64,000 nucleotides of DNA from Timema cristinae (taxonomy: Eukaryota > Arthropoda > Insecta > Phasmatodea > Timematidae), in the NCBI GenBank assembly GCA_039000515.1, contig JBCFYV010000276.1:1-64000 (forward strand), read 5' to 3'. Under the pieces are notes generated by a model. That model was not told where the DNA came from. It made no database searches and saw only the letters and a program-made list of their open reading frames with translations. Made by a program: the position numbers and the translations under genes. Numbering within the stretch: position 1 is the first letter of the stretch; each line of letters opens with the position of its first letter. Of the stretch, positions 1-11,300 are shown piece by piece.

Positions 1-1692
1 CAACAACATCAAGTGTTACACACTACACATCACACCAACATCAAGTGTTACACACTACACATCACACCAACATCAAGTGTTACACACTACACATCACACC
101 AACATCAAGTGTTACACACTACACATCACAACAACATCAAGTGTTACACACTACACATCACACCAACATCAAGTGTTACACACTACACATCACACCAACA
201 TCAAGTGTTACACACTACACATCACAACAACATCAAGTGTTACACACTACACATCACACCAACATCAAGTGTTACACACTACACATCACACCAACATCAA
301 GTGTTAACACACTACACATCACACCAACATCAAGTGTTACACACTACACATCACACCAACATCAAGTGTTACACACTACACATCACAACAACATCAAGTG
401 TTACACACTACACATCACACCAACATCAAGTGTTACACACTACACATCACACCAACATCAAGTGTTACACACTACACATCACACCAACATCAAGTGTTAC
501 ACACTACACATCACACCAACATCAAGTGTTACAAACTACAAATCACAACAACATCAAGTGTTACACACTACACATCACAACAACATCAAGTGTTACACAC
601 TACACATCACACCAACATCAAGTGTTACACACTACACATCACACCAACATCAAGTGTTACACACTACACATCACACCAACATCAAGTGTTACACACTACA
701 CATCACACCAACATCAAGTGTTCCACACTATACATCACACCAACATCAAGTGTTACACACTACACATCACACCAACATCAAGTGTTACACACTACACATC
801 ACACCAACATCAAGTGTTACACACTACACATCACACCAACATCAAGTGTTACAAACTACAAATCACAACAACATCAAGTGTTACACACTACACATCACAC
901 CATCAAGTGTTACACACTACACATCACACCAGCAAGTGTTACACACTACACATCACACCAACATCAAGTGTTCCACACTATACATCACACCAACATCAAG
1001 TGTTACACACTACAAAACACAACAACAACAAGTGTTACACACTACACATCACAACAACATTAAATGTTACACACTACACATCACACCAACATGAAATGTT
1101 ACACACTACACATCACACCAACATCAAGTGTTACACACTACACATCACACCAACATCAAGTGTTACACACTACACATCACACCAGCAAGTGTTACACACT
1201 ACACATCACACCAACATCAAGTGTTACACACTACACATCACACCAACATCAAGTGTTACAAACTACAAATCACAACAACATCAAGTGTTACACACTACAC
1301 ATCACACCATCAAGTGTTACACACTACACATCACACCAGCAAGTGTTACACACTACACATCACACCAACATCAAGTGTTACACACTACACATCACACCAA
1401 CATCAAGTGTTACAAACTACAAATCACAACAACATCAAGTGTTACACACTACACATCACACCATCAAGTGTTACACACTACACATCACAACAACATCAAG
1501 TGTTACACACTACACATCACACCATCAAGTGTTACACACTACACATCACACCAACATCAAGTGTTACAAACTACAAATCACAACAACATCAAGTGTTACA
1601 CACTACACATCACACCATCAAGTGTTACACACTACACATCACAACAACATCAAGTGTTACACACTACACATCACACCAACATCAAGTGTTCC
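1..1692. repeat. 32-bp minisatellite array (about 53 copies)
   Basis: Head-to-tail copies of a 32-bp unit (CACACCAACATCAAGTGTTA plus CACACTACACAT). Variants read CACAACAACATC, and shortened units read CACACCATCAAG or CACACCAGCAAG. A composite block with ACAAACTACAAATCACAACAACATC recurs near 530, 850, 1255, 1405 and 1565, showing higher-order duplication. The array runs off the left edge of the window. It has few stop codons, so long open frames occur in all three plus frames; they translate to HYTSHQHQ-type repeats and are not genes. Confidence 0.97.
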
Positions 1693-1708
1693 ACTACATA
1701 TCACATTA

Positions 1709-2268
1709 TTACCAACTGTTTCCAGCCTGTGGCCGGGTCAGTTTAGTAAAATACCTCCATCTCCCTCTATCCTTCCACCACTCTTCCTTCTTTAATTTCT
1801 TCCATTCTTCTCCTCTCACTTTAATATTTTCTGTTATCTGTTCCTCCCATCTCTTTCATGGCCTCCCCTGGGGTCTTTTTCCTTTTCTCATGTGTTTCAT
1901 TTCCAACATTTTCTTTAGTATCCTTTCTTTTTCCATCCTCATTCACGCTTTCTAGATATTTTATGTTCTGTACTATTCTCAGCTCTACTCCATCCACCCT
2001 TGCAGCTTTACTAGGCCTTACTCTATTCCTTGTCAATACCATCAATTCATCAACAAACATCGTGGCTTTCATTCTTTCCTCCTCGAGTTTTCCTGCTACT
2101 TTGTTAGTGACCCTTTCCATTTCCATTACAAATAGTAATGGTGAGAGGGCACTCCCCTAATTCACTCCTTTTTTTGTTTGGAACCACTTCGTCCTCTCAT
2201 CTCTACATCTTAACACAACTCATGTTATTCTCATACATGCTCTCCACTCTCTTTATAACTACTCTTAG
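1709..2268 (-). mobile_element. Non-LTR retrotransposon 3' piece (RT C-terminal part)
   Basis: Read on the minus strand, this is a decayed LINE reverse transcriptase. The segment near 2,270-2,190 reads ESMYENNMSC, followed by WFQTKKGVN-stop-GSALSPLLF at about 2,195-2,115 (the G-V-R-Q-G-x-x-L-S-P-L-L-F motif). Then come MFVDELMVL (the catalytic YxDD region, degraded to VDEL) and VRPSKAARVDGVELRIVQNIKYL. The 3' end CCCGGCCACAGGCTGGAAACAG is shared with the copy at 17.64-18.65 kb. The middle part coding for the RWYGHV region is missing. The 5' truncation point passes directly into the 27-bp minisatellite and the 3' end into the 32-bp minisatellite. Confidence 0.8.
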
Positions 2269-5200
2269 TACAGAGCAATTCAGGGGTAGTTTAGTACAGA
2301 GCAAGTCAGGGGGTAGGCTAGTACAGAGCAATTCAGGAGGTAGTTTAGTACAGAGCAAGTCAGGGGGTAGGCTAGTACAGAGCAATTCAGGGGGTAGGCT
2401 AGTACAGAGCAAGTCAGGGGTAGTTTAGTACAGAGCAAGTCAGGTGGTAGGCTAGTACAGAGCAAGTCAGGGGGTAGGCTAGTACAGAGCAAGTGAGGGG
2501 GTAGTTTAGTACAGAGCAAGTCAGGGGGTAGCCTAGTACAGAGCAAGTCAGGGGGTAGTTTAGTACAGAGCAAGTCAGGTGGTAGGCTAGTACAGAGCTA
2601 GTCAGGGGGTAGTTTAGTACAGAGCAAGTGAGGGGGTAGTTTAGTACAGAGCTAGTCAGGGGGTAGTTTAGTACAGAGCAAGTCAGGGGGTAGGCTAGTA
2701 CAGAGCAAGTCAGGGGGTAGTTTAGTACAGAGCAAGTCAGGTGGTAGGCTAGTACAGAGCAAGTCAGGGGGTAGGCTAGTACAGAGCAAGTGAGGGGGTA
2801 GTTTAGAACAGAGCAAGTCAGGGGGTAGTTTAGTACAGAGCTAGTCAGGGGGTAGGCTAGTACAGAGCAAGTCAGGGGTAGGCTAGTACAGAGCAAGTGA
2901 GGGGGTAGTTTAGTACAGAGCAAGTCAGGGGGTAGCCTAGTACAGAGCAAGTCAGGGGGTAGTTTAGTACAGAGCAAGTCAGGTGGTAGGCTAGTACAGA
3001 GCAAGTCAGGGGGTAGGCTAGTACTGAGCAAGTCAGGGGGTAGGCTAGTACAGAGCAAGTGAGGGGGTAGTTTAGTACAGAGCAAGTCAGGGGGTAGCCT
3101 AGTACAGAGCAAGTCAGGGGTAGTTTAGTACAGAGCAAGTCAGGTGGTAGGCTAGTACAGAGCAAGTCAGGGGGTAGGCTAGTACAGAGCAAGTGAGGGG
3201 GTAGTTTAGTACAGAGCAAGTGAGGGGGTAGTTTAGAACAGAGCAAGTCAGGGGGTAGTTTAGTACAGAGCAAGTCAGGTGGTAGGCTAGTACAGAGCAA
3301 GTCAGGGGGTAGGCTAGTACAGAGCAAGTGAGGGGGTAGTTTAGTACAGAGCAAGTCAGGGGGTAGCCTAGTACAGAGCAAGTCAGGGGGTAGTTTAGTA
3401 CAGAGCTAGTCAGGGGGTAGTTTAGTACAAAGCAATTCAGGGGGTAGTTTAGTACAAAGCAATTCAGGGGTAGTTTAGAACAGAGCGAATCAGGGAGTAG
3501 TTTAGTACAGAGCAAGTCAGGGGGTAGTTTAGTACAGAGCAAGTCAGGGGTAGTTTAGAACAGAGCGAATCAGGGGGTAGGCTAGTACAGAGCAAGTTAG
3601 GGGGTAGTTTAGTACAGAGAAAGTCAAGGGGTAGGTTAGTACAGAGCAAGTCAGGGGGTAGTTTAGTACAGAGCAAGTCAGGGGGTAGTTTAGTACAGAG
3701 CAAGTCAGGGGTAGTTTATTTAAAACAGAGCAAGTCAGGGGGTAGTTTAGTACAAAGCAATTCAGGGGGTAGGCTAGTACTGAGCAATACAGGGGTAGTT
3801 TAGTACAGAGCAAGTCAGGGGGTAAGCTAGTACTGAGCAATAGAGGGGGTAGTTTAGAACAGAGCAAGTCAGGGGGTAGTTTAGTACAAAGCAATTCAGG
3901 GGGTAGGCTAGTACTGAGCAATACAGGGGGTAGTTTAGTACAGAGCAATTCAGAGGGTAGTTTAGTACAAAGCAATTCAGGAGGTAGTTTAGTACAGAGC
4001 AAGTCAGGGGGTAGTTTAGTTACGAGCAAGTCAGGGGGTAGTTTAGTACAGAGCAAGTCAGGGGGTAGTTTAGTACAGAGCAAGTCAGGGGGTAGGTTAG
4101 TACTGAGCAATACAGGGGTTAGTTTAGAACAGAGCAATTCAGGGGGTAGTTTAGTACAGAGCAAGTCAGGTAGTAGTTTAGTACAGAGCAAGTCAGGGGT
4201 AGTTTAGAACAGAGCGAGTCAGGGGGTAGTTTAGTACAGAGCAGGTCAGAGGGTAGGTTAGTACAGAGCAAGTCAGGTAGTAGTTTAGTACAGAACAAGT
4301 CAGGGGTAGTTTAGAACAGAGCGAGTCAGGGGGTAGTTTAGTACATAGCAGGTCAGAGGGTAGGTTAGTACAGAGCAAGTCAGGTAGTAGTTTAGTAGAG
4401 AGCAAGTCAGGGTAGTTTAGACAGAGCGTGTCGGGGGGTAGTTTAGTACAGAGCATGTCAAAGGGTAGGTAGTACAGAGCAAGTCAGGTAGTAGTTTAGT
4501 ACAGAGCAAGTCAGGGGTAGTTTATAACAGAGCGAGTCAGGGGGTAGTTTAGTACAGAGCAGGTCAGAGGGTAGTTTAGTACAGAGCAGGTCAGGTAGTA
4601 GTTAGTATAGAGCAAGTCAGGGTAGTTTAGAACAGAGGGTAGGGGTAGTTTAGTACAGAGAAAGTCAGGGGTAGTTAGTACATAGCAAGTCAGGGGTTAT
4701 TAGTACAGAGCAAGTCAGGGGGTAGTATAGTACAGAGCAAGTCAAGGGGTAGTTTAGTACAGAGCAAGTCAGGGGTAGTTTAGTACAGAGCAACTCAAGG
4801 GGTAGTTAGTACAGAGCAATTCAGGGATAGTTAGACAGAGCGATCAGGGGTAGTTTAGTACAGAGCAGTTTAGAGGGTAGGTTAGTACAGAGCAAGTCAG
4901 GAAGGTAGTTTAGTACAGAGCAAGTCAGGGGGTAGTTTAGTACAGAGCAAGTCAGGGGGTAGTTTAGTACAGAGCAAGTCAGGGGGTAGTTTAGAACAAA
5001 GCAATTCAGGGGGTAGTCTAGTACTGAGCAATACAGGGGGTAGTTTAGAACAGAGCAAGTCAGGGGTAGTCTAGTATGAGCAATACAGGGTAGTTTAGTA
5101 CAGAGCAAGTAGGGGGGTAGTTTAGAACAGAGCATTCAGGGGGTAGGTAGTATGAGCAATACAGGGGGTAGTTTAGAACAGAGCAAGTCAGGGGTAGGCT

Positions 5201-6675
5201 AGTACTGAGCAATACAGGGGGTAGTTTAGAACAGAGCAAGTTCAGGGGGTAGGCTAGTACTGAGCAATACAGGGGGTAGTTTAGAACAGAGCAAGTCAGG
5301 GGGTAGTCTAGTACTGAGCAATACAGGGGGTAGTTTAGTACAGAGTAAGTCAGGGGGTAGTTTAGAACAGAGCAATTCAGGGGGTAGGTCTAGTACTGAG
5401 CAATACAGGGGGTTAGTTTAGAACAGAGCAAGTCAGGGGGTAGTCTAGTACTAGAGCAATCAGGGGGTAGTTTAGTACAGAGCAATCAGGGGTAGTTTAA
5501 AACAGAGCAAGTCAGGGGGTAGTTTAGTACAAGAATTCAGGGGTAGGCTAGTACTGAGCAATACAGGGGTAGTTTAGTACAGAGCAAGTCAGGGGTAAGC
5601 TAGTACTGAGCAATAAGGGGGTAGTTTAGTACAGGCAGTCAGGGGTATTTAGTACAGAGCAAGTCAGGGTAGGTGTACTGACAATACAGGGGTAGTTTAG
5701 ACAGAGCTAGTCAGGGGGTAGTTTAGTACAGAGCAAGTCAGGGGGTAGGCTAGTACTGAGCAATACAGGTAGGTAGTTTAGTAAGAGCAATCAGGGGTAG
5801 TTTAGAACAGAGCAGTCAGGGGGTAGTTTAGTACGAGCATATCAAGGGGGTAGTTTAGAACAGAGCAATTAGAGGGTAGTTTAGTACAGAGCAAGTCAGG
5901 GGGTAGTTTAAACAGAGCAAGTCAGGGGGTAGTTTAGTACAAGCATTCAGGGGTAGTTAGTACAGAGCAGTCAGGGGGTAGTTTAGTACAGAGCAAGTCA
6001 GGGGTAGTTAGTACTGAGCAATACAGGGGGTAGTTTAGTACAGAGAGAATTCAGAGGGTAGTTTAGTAACAGAGCAAGTCAGGGGTATTTAGTACAGAGC
6101 AAGTCAGGGGTAGTTAGTACAGAGCAATTCAGAGGGTAGTTTAGTACAGAGCAAGTCAGGGGGTAGTTTAGTACAGAGCAAGTCAGGGGGTAGTTAGTAC
6201 AGAGCAAGTCAGGGGTAGTTTAGAAAAGAGCAAGTCAGGGGGTAGTTTAGTACAGAGCAGTCAGGGGTAGTTTAGTACAGAGCAAGTCAGGGGTAGTTTA
6301 GTACAGAGCAATCAGGGGGTAGTTTAGTACAGAGCAATAGTCAGGGGTAGTTTAGTACAGAGCAAGTCAGGGGGTAGTTTAGAACAGAGCAATTAGGGGT
6401 AGTTAGTACTGAGCAATCAGGGGGTAGTTTAGTACAGAGCAAGTCAGGGGGTAGTTTAGTACAGAGCAATTCAGGGGGTAGTTTAGTACAGAGCAAGTCA
6501 GGGGGTAGTTTAGTACAGAGCAATTCAGGGGCTAGTTTAGTACAGAGAAAGTCAGGGGGTAGTTTAGTAGAGAGAAAGTCAGGGGGTAGTTTAGTACAGA
6601 GCTAGTCAGGGGGTAGTTTAGTACAGAGCAAATCAGGGGGTAGTTTAGTACAGAGCTAGTCAGGGGGTAATTTAG
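2269..6675. repeat. 27-bp minisatellite array (about 165 copies)
   Basis: The unit is AGGGGGTAGTTTAGTACAGAGCAAGTC (27 bp), with variants GTAGGCTAG, GAACAGAGC, GCAATTC and GCTAGTC. Because 27 is a multiple of 3, the minus strand stays open for long stretches and translates to nonapeptide repeats (LPPDLLCTK); these are not genes. From about 4,400 to 6,400 the units carry many single-base deletions, while both flanking parts are regular. Confidence 0.97.
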
Positions 6676-6707
6676 TAGCGATATATATCAATAGGTAAAT
6701 ATGCTAT

Positions 6708-7062
6708 TGATATATGGTTAAATCTTCGTTTTTTATTCCCTTCTTATTTTATATATAATTTTTTCTTCTCTAACGACGATATGATTTGGTGAATTTTACA
6801 CCATCTTTAAGTCTGAGGAAAACCAATGTTATTTTAAACTAGTGTATAAAATTATGTTTTAAAATTAAATTATCTTTGTATAAGATTATACTATAAAATT
6901 TTATAACATAATTTAATACAGTGATTTAAATTAACATTGGTTTTCCTCAGACTTAAAGATGGTGTAAAATTCTCTGTGACATGTCGTCGTCAGAGAAGAA
7001 AAAAATTATACATAAAATACGAAGAAGGGAATAAAAACTGAAGATTTAACCATATATAAATT
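6708..7062. mobile_element. Long inverted repeat (fold-back or MITE-like element)
   Basis: The left arm from 6708 (TATATGGTTAAATCTTC...) is the reverse complement of the right arm ending near 7062 (...GAAGATTTAACCATATATA). Similarity continues inward through TTTTACACCATCTTTAAGTC, GAGGAAAACCAATGTT and AAATTATGTT to a short AT-rich loop near 6,875-6,895. Each arm is roughly 165-175 bp with scattered mismatches. It has no coding capacity. The structure suits a non-autonomous DNA transposon or fold-back element; target-site duplication is not resolvable beyond a possible TA. Confidence 0.8.
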
Positions 7063-8114
7063 ATTACTACTCCTTACCAAATAAAGATGAACATTATTAG
7101 GAATATTGTATTGTTTGTAATGTGTATAATGAAGATAAACCCAGACCACCATCGTCACATGTTATACCACCACCAAGAGATGACCAAAGTAGTCTGCAAA
7201 GTGCACAGATGCCATACCTTTGTTAGAGCCATATTCTAAAAACTTTGTTTGTTAACAAGAATTAATACATGTCATAATGGCCAAGTGTGGAACTCTATCT
7301 AATACAAGTAAAATACTGTAAATTGTGCAGTGTGCACAACCTATTCAGACAAACTGTGATTATATAAAAACAAATGAAACATGAAAACCTCATAATAGTC
7401 TCAGATAGTTAATTAAATGTGAGAGAGATGTAACACAAGTAAAAAGTAAAAAAATCAATAAAGCTTTAAATTGTAATTGAATAAAATTTAATTCTTTAAT
7501 AATATTGAGACATAATATGCCATCACTGGTCATGTTCTAAAGTATTGCACACGCATGTGAGTTGTTCTGCATTTGGTCGCGGTTTGTAAGCTTTTAATAA
7601 TCTGTTGCGTGTTTTTAACTCGTATTAATTCACTGATAATTCAGGTAGTTATTATTGTATCATGATTCAACTCATCAGCTTATGTATAAGAAAAGGAACT
7701 ATGTTTTAATAAATGCTGGTATGTATTTATTTAATTAAACTATAAATAACTCAACAATTATATTATGGATATGATATACTATAGTATTAGCACTAGTATT
7801 TTCACGCTGGAAATTTAATGACAAATCAGTGAAAATCTTTAGAATTGTGAAATTTATTATGAAACAATGTTCATTAATTTGAGTTAGGTACATAAATTCT
7901 CATCTTTATTCACTAAGACACTAAAGAAAATAATAAACATGAATTGTGACTTGAACTAAGAGAGTGCTGTGGTATCGATATTAGGATCTATTTCATGAGC
8001 CATTTAATAAGATTTTATATGTCTATGACTATTATATAAGAAACCATAGCAACATCTTTTTTGGGGATAAAAACAACATTATTAGACAGTCAATAAGTTT
8101 GTCAGCTGTGTTAC
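7063..8114. other. AT-rich non-coding stretch 3' of the last RDH exon seen
   Basis: No gene, RNA or repeat recognised. On the minus strand this should be the intron following the exon at 8115-8322. I looked for a terminal RDH exon (family C-terminus F-S-D-C-K-like with a phase-2 acceptor) and did not find one. A weak acceptor-like CTTTGCAG near 7,190 leads into a frame without family similarity. Confidence 0.5.
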
Positions 8115-8322
8115 CTGAAATAAATCCCTGTCTTGTGCTGGAGGCTTTCATCGAGCACAGCATAGAGAGTTGTCTGCGCTCCTTGTCTGGGGCTCTTAAT
8201 GAATAGCCACACAAATGGTTTGAGAAACAGAGCAGATAATGTGCTGTTGAAGAAACTCATGTGTCTGGTGAGTTGTGTGTCGACAATCCCTGGATGAACT
8301 GCGTTCACCGTCACTCCTGTAC
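8115..8322 (-). CDS. RDH-like gene, exon encoding the substrate-side C-terminal region
   Basis: 208-nt exon with acceptor TATCAAG before GTACAGG and donor TTTCAG/GTAACA. It encodes [20 protein letters not shown] (the conserved P-G-V/I-V-D-T segment after the YxxxK helix), then [20 protein letters not shown] and [19 protein letters not shown]. The latter matches the SDR7C motif in which a 'K-T-P-x-Q-G-A-Q-T' segment precedes the C-terminal helix. It ends at GIYF plus two bases (phase 2). The upstream exon lies 13.2 kb away across a BEL/Pao element and two minisatellites. Confidence 0.9.
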
Positions 8323-11300
8323 CTTGATACAAACAACCAACAACAGTTATTATTAGTTTATTGCTTGTCAGACATAGGAACTAATATTATCGTGCACAAG
8401 TTTCCTGTGAATCTGACCCAGAACCAGTGGTTCGGTCACTCCTAATAGTATGATGGGAACTTTAACAAACAAAACTCATCCTCAACTGTCCATTTAGTAA
8501 AATGCCTTCATCATCCTCTATATTAATTCATTTATTTTTGCACCACGTCTTAATACCCATTCATTCGAGTTATACACTCCATCTTCCTCGTTCCTTTCAC
8601 ATTCTTCTTCCTTTAATTGCCTCTATTCTTCTCCTCTCACTTACACACTCTAGGTTATATTCTTACCATCTCTTGCTTGGTTTCCCTTGCAATCTTTATC
8701 CTACATACTTTTCTCTATCATTCTCAACATAACTGCGTTTCCATAACAAATCATTTTGCTTAGTATCAATATTATTCATTTTTAAGCAAACTAAAATAAT
8801 TATTCTTCAGTGAACAACATTATTTTTCACTTTGAAAACTCATCAGTCATGTCATAAATAGGCTAGAGTTTTGCATCAGTATTGTTATTACACAAAAGAA
8901 GCACATACAGGTTGTTTCAGTGGTAAGTCCCACATTTTAATTCATTATAACTTTATGGCCGTGGGGTTGGTGGAATGTCAAGTGGGCTCAACTGGCGCAT
9001 AAAAGTAGGATTTTTTTTTCCAGATGGCGTTATTGCTTTTAGCAGATGTTCCCATATTAACTCGTCAGTGCAGTGTATGTTTATCATGAAGAATTACTGG
9101 CTTACCAATTTCAGTGCTGCTGCATAAATGGCTTTCTGACACAAGTGATGGTCATGATGGTCTTGTCCAGAAGCCGATTTTAAGGCTCGGGGCAAAGTTG
9201 GAGGAAACAGATTCATTACTTTATGAGGAAGGGGAGCATAACCCACTGTCAAGTGCTGCAGTGTACAGAAGATGTTGGTGATCCCTGGAAATCAGAAGAC
9301 TGGCTTCTCTGTGACAATGTATCAAATAGCAGCTATACACCAGTTGATGGAGCTCGACCACATCAAGCATGTGCGTTATTTCAATTGGTTTCTCAACTTT
9401 GTAAAAAGAAACCCTGGAATATTGACGATTTCATAGTTTATCGATGAAGCTTGGTTTCATCTTACAGAAAATGTGAATTGCCAAAAGAGAATTTGGGCGA
9501 CAGAAAACCGTCATGGGACCCACGAGACACCACTTTATTCACCAAAGGTGGGCGTGTGGTATGCATTTTCTGCTTAAAGAGTCATTGGACCAAATTTCTT
9601 TGCGAGGACTGTGAACATTGATGTTCATGGTCTTTGTGGAGCAACTAGACATCAAGCTTACGCAGGGATACTCTAAGCAGGATGGTGCCCCATGCCACAC
9701 CTCCAATGAGTACATGGTGCTCATTAACAACTTCTTTTTGGATCGTATGTATCTTACAATTTTCTTTTGAATTTGAGTTTATTATTCAATAAAATATATT
9801 TAATTTTTTGTTTTCTTACCGCCATTTTCCGAAAATTTTGTTTGGATTATCCGGAATTTCGAACTACCAGGGTTTGGTCTAATGAGGGTTTACTGTACTT
9901 TAAATATGTTCTTAATCATTTTAGTATACAAGTTTAGTGAAATAATCTAGTTTTGTGGTCCAAACTAATAGTCAGACATTACATTTTCAAATATCACTGA
10001 AATGTTGTAATTTTAATCATACTCATTTTATGAGCAATTCCTGTTTTTATCGATTTAAATTTCAATCTCAATTTTTAGATTATTGATCCCAATTCCTCAA
10101 CATTAACAATTTCAATACGTGTCCATATATCCAGCCTCACATTAAACATATGTTATTACCATACATTGATGTATTGGCAAAAAGCAACTAAACTTGGAGA
10201 ATTGTGAGAAATAACTAACCAAACAAAATGGCCATGTTTGATTTTCACAAGACCACTGGAATAAAAATATTGTTGTTATGTACGTTGTTAACAGGCGAGA
10301 TTTTGCTACATGCTTTAATTATAACACAGAGAAACCATTTAGATACGATGAGCCTACCTTTGCGAATGCCAACAGAGTACCTGGAGTGATGAGATGATAT
10401 CTGGGGCGCCCCAATCTTGATTCTTGAGCACTTAATTATTATTTCATACGAGAGAGTTTCATGGCTGTTTACCCCGGGACTAAGAGACGCTTGAACGCTG
10501 TTTTTACCGTTATACCAAGAAAAAGCGCAGGGTAGGCGAGCCCAGAGCCATTAAGAGAGAGGGGTCAATGTGGTGCTGACACCTAGTGCTAATGAGTATA
10601 ATTAATTACAAACTAAATAGAGCACAGCTCTTTGACGACAGCATTTTGATGACAGGCTTAGACCGTGTTCCCTTTTGGGTGCGCAGATGGACAACTCGTA
10701 CAGTGCCATCTTTTCAAGGCGAGGTCAAATTTACGCGTCCAAGACGCCAAGACAGAGGTCGTGTGTTGGGTTCATGAATGAGGACGAGATCTCCAACTTG
10801 TAGATTAGCTTTTTGCGTTGTCCATTTTGAGCGTTGCTGAAGAGTGTGTAAATACTCCTTATGCCATCCTTTCCAGAAGTGTTGAGAAAGTGATATGACT
10901 AAATTCCACCTTTACAATCGGTTGCATGGTATGTCAGACACATCTGTTTCAGATACGGCAATGAAAGGAGAGCCGATTAAGAAGTGTCCCGGAGTTGGAG
11001 CATTTAGTCCGCATGGGTCAGTGGATAGAGGGACTAGTGGTCTAGAGTTCAACATAGCTTCCACTTTAGTCGTCAACGTTATGAATTCCTCTAGTTCAAT
11101 ATCTGATTTCCAATTACTCTTGAGAGGTGGTATTTGGCGCTTTTTATAGCAGATTCCCAAAGCACTCCCTGATGGGGTGAAGCTGGAGGCTAGAAGTGAA
11201 ATTTGATGGAATGTTGTGATGCAAACTGTTGAAGTTGTTGTGTGTGGTCTTGAGCTAGATAATCATTGATGGTTTTCTTCAACTGATGAGCGGCACCTAT

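Noticed and set aside
1..1692. CRISPR array
   Set aside because: Units are contiguous without unique spacers and the sequence is plainly eukaryotic. The same holds for the 27-, 30-, 40- and 62-bp arrays.
13..1955. Long plus-strand open frames (up to 577 codons) rich in His/Thr
   Set aside because: They are translations of the 32-bp minisatellite in three frames, with no start context or family features.
2203..5135. Minus-strand frames encoding LPPDLLCTK repeats
   Set aside because: The 27-bp unit is a multiple of 3, so one frame stays open by arithmetic. The peptide changes between LPPDLLCTK and YPLTCSVLN whenever an indel shifts the frame.
7150..7250. Terminal exon of the RDH-like gene
   Set aside because: An acceptor-like CTTTGCAG exists, but the frame behind it lacks the family C-terminus and is low complexity.
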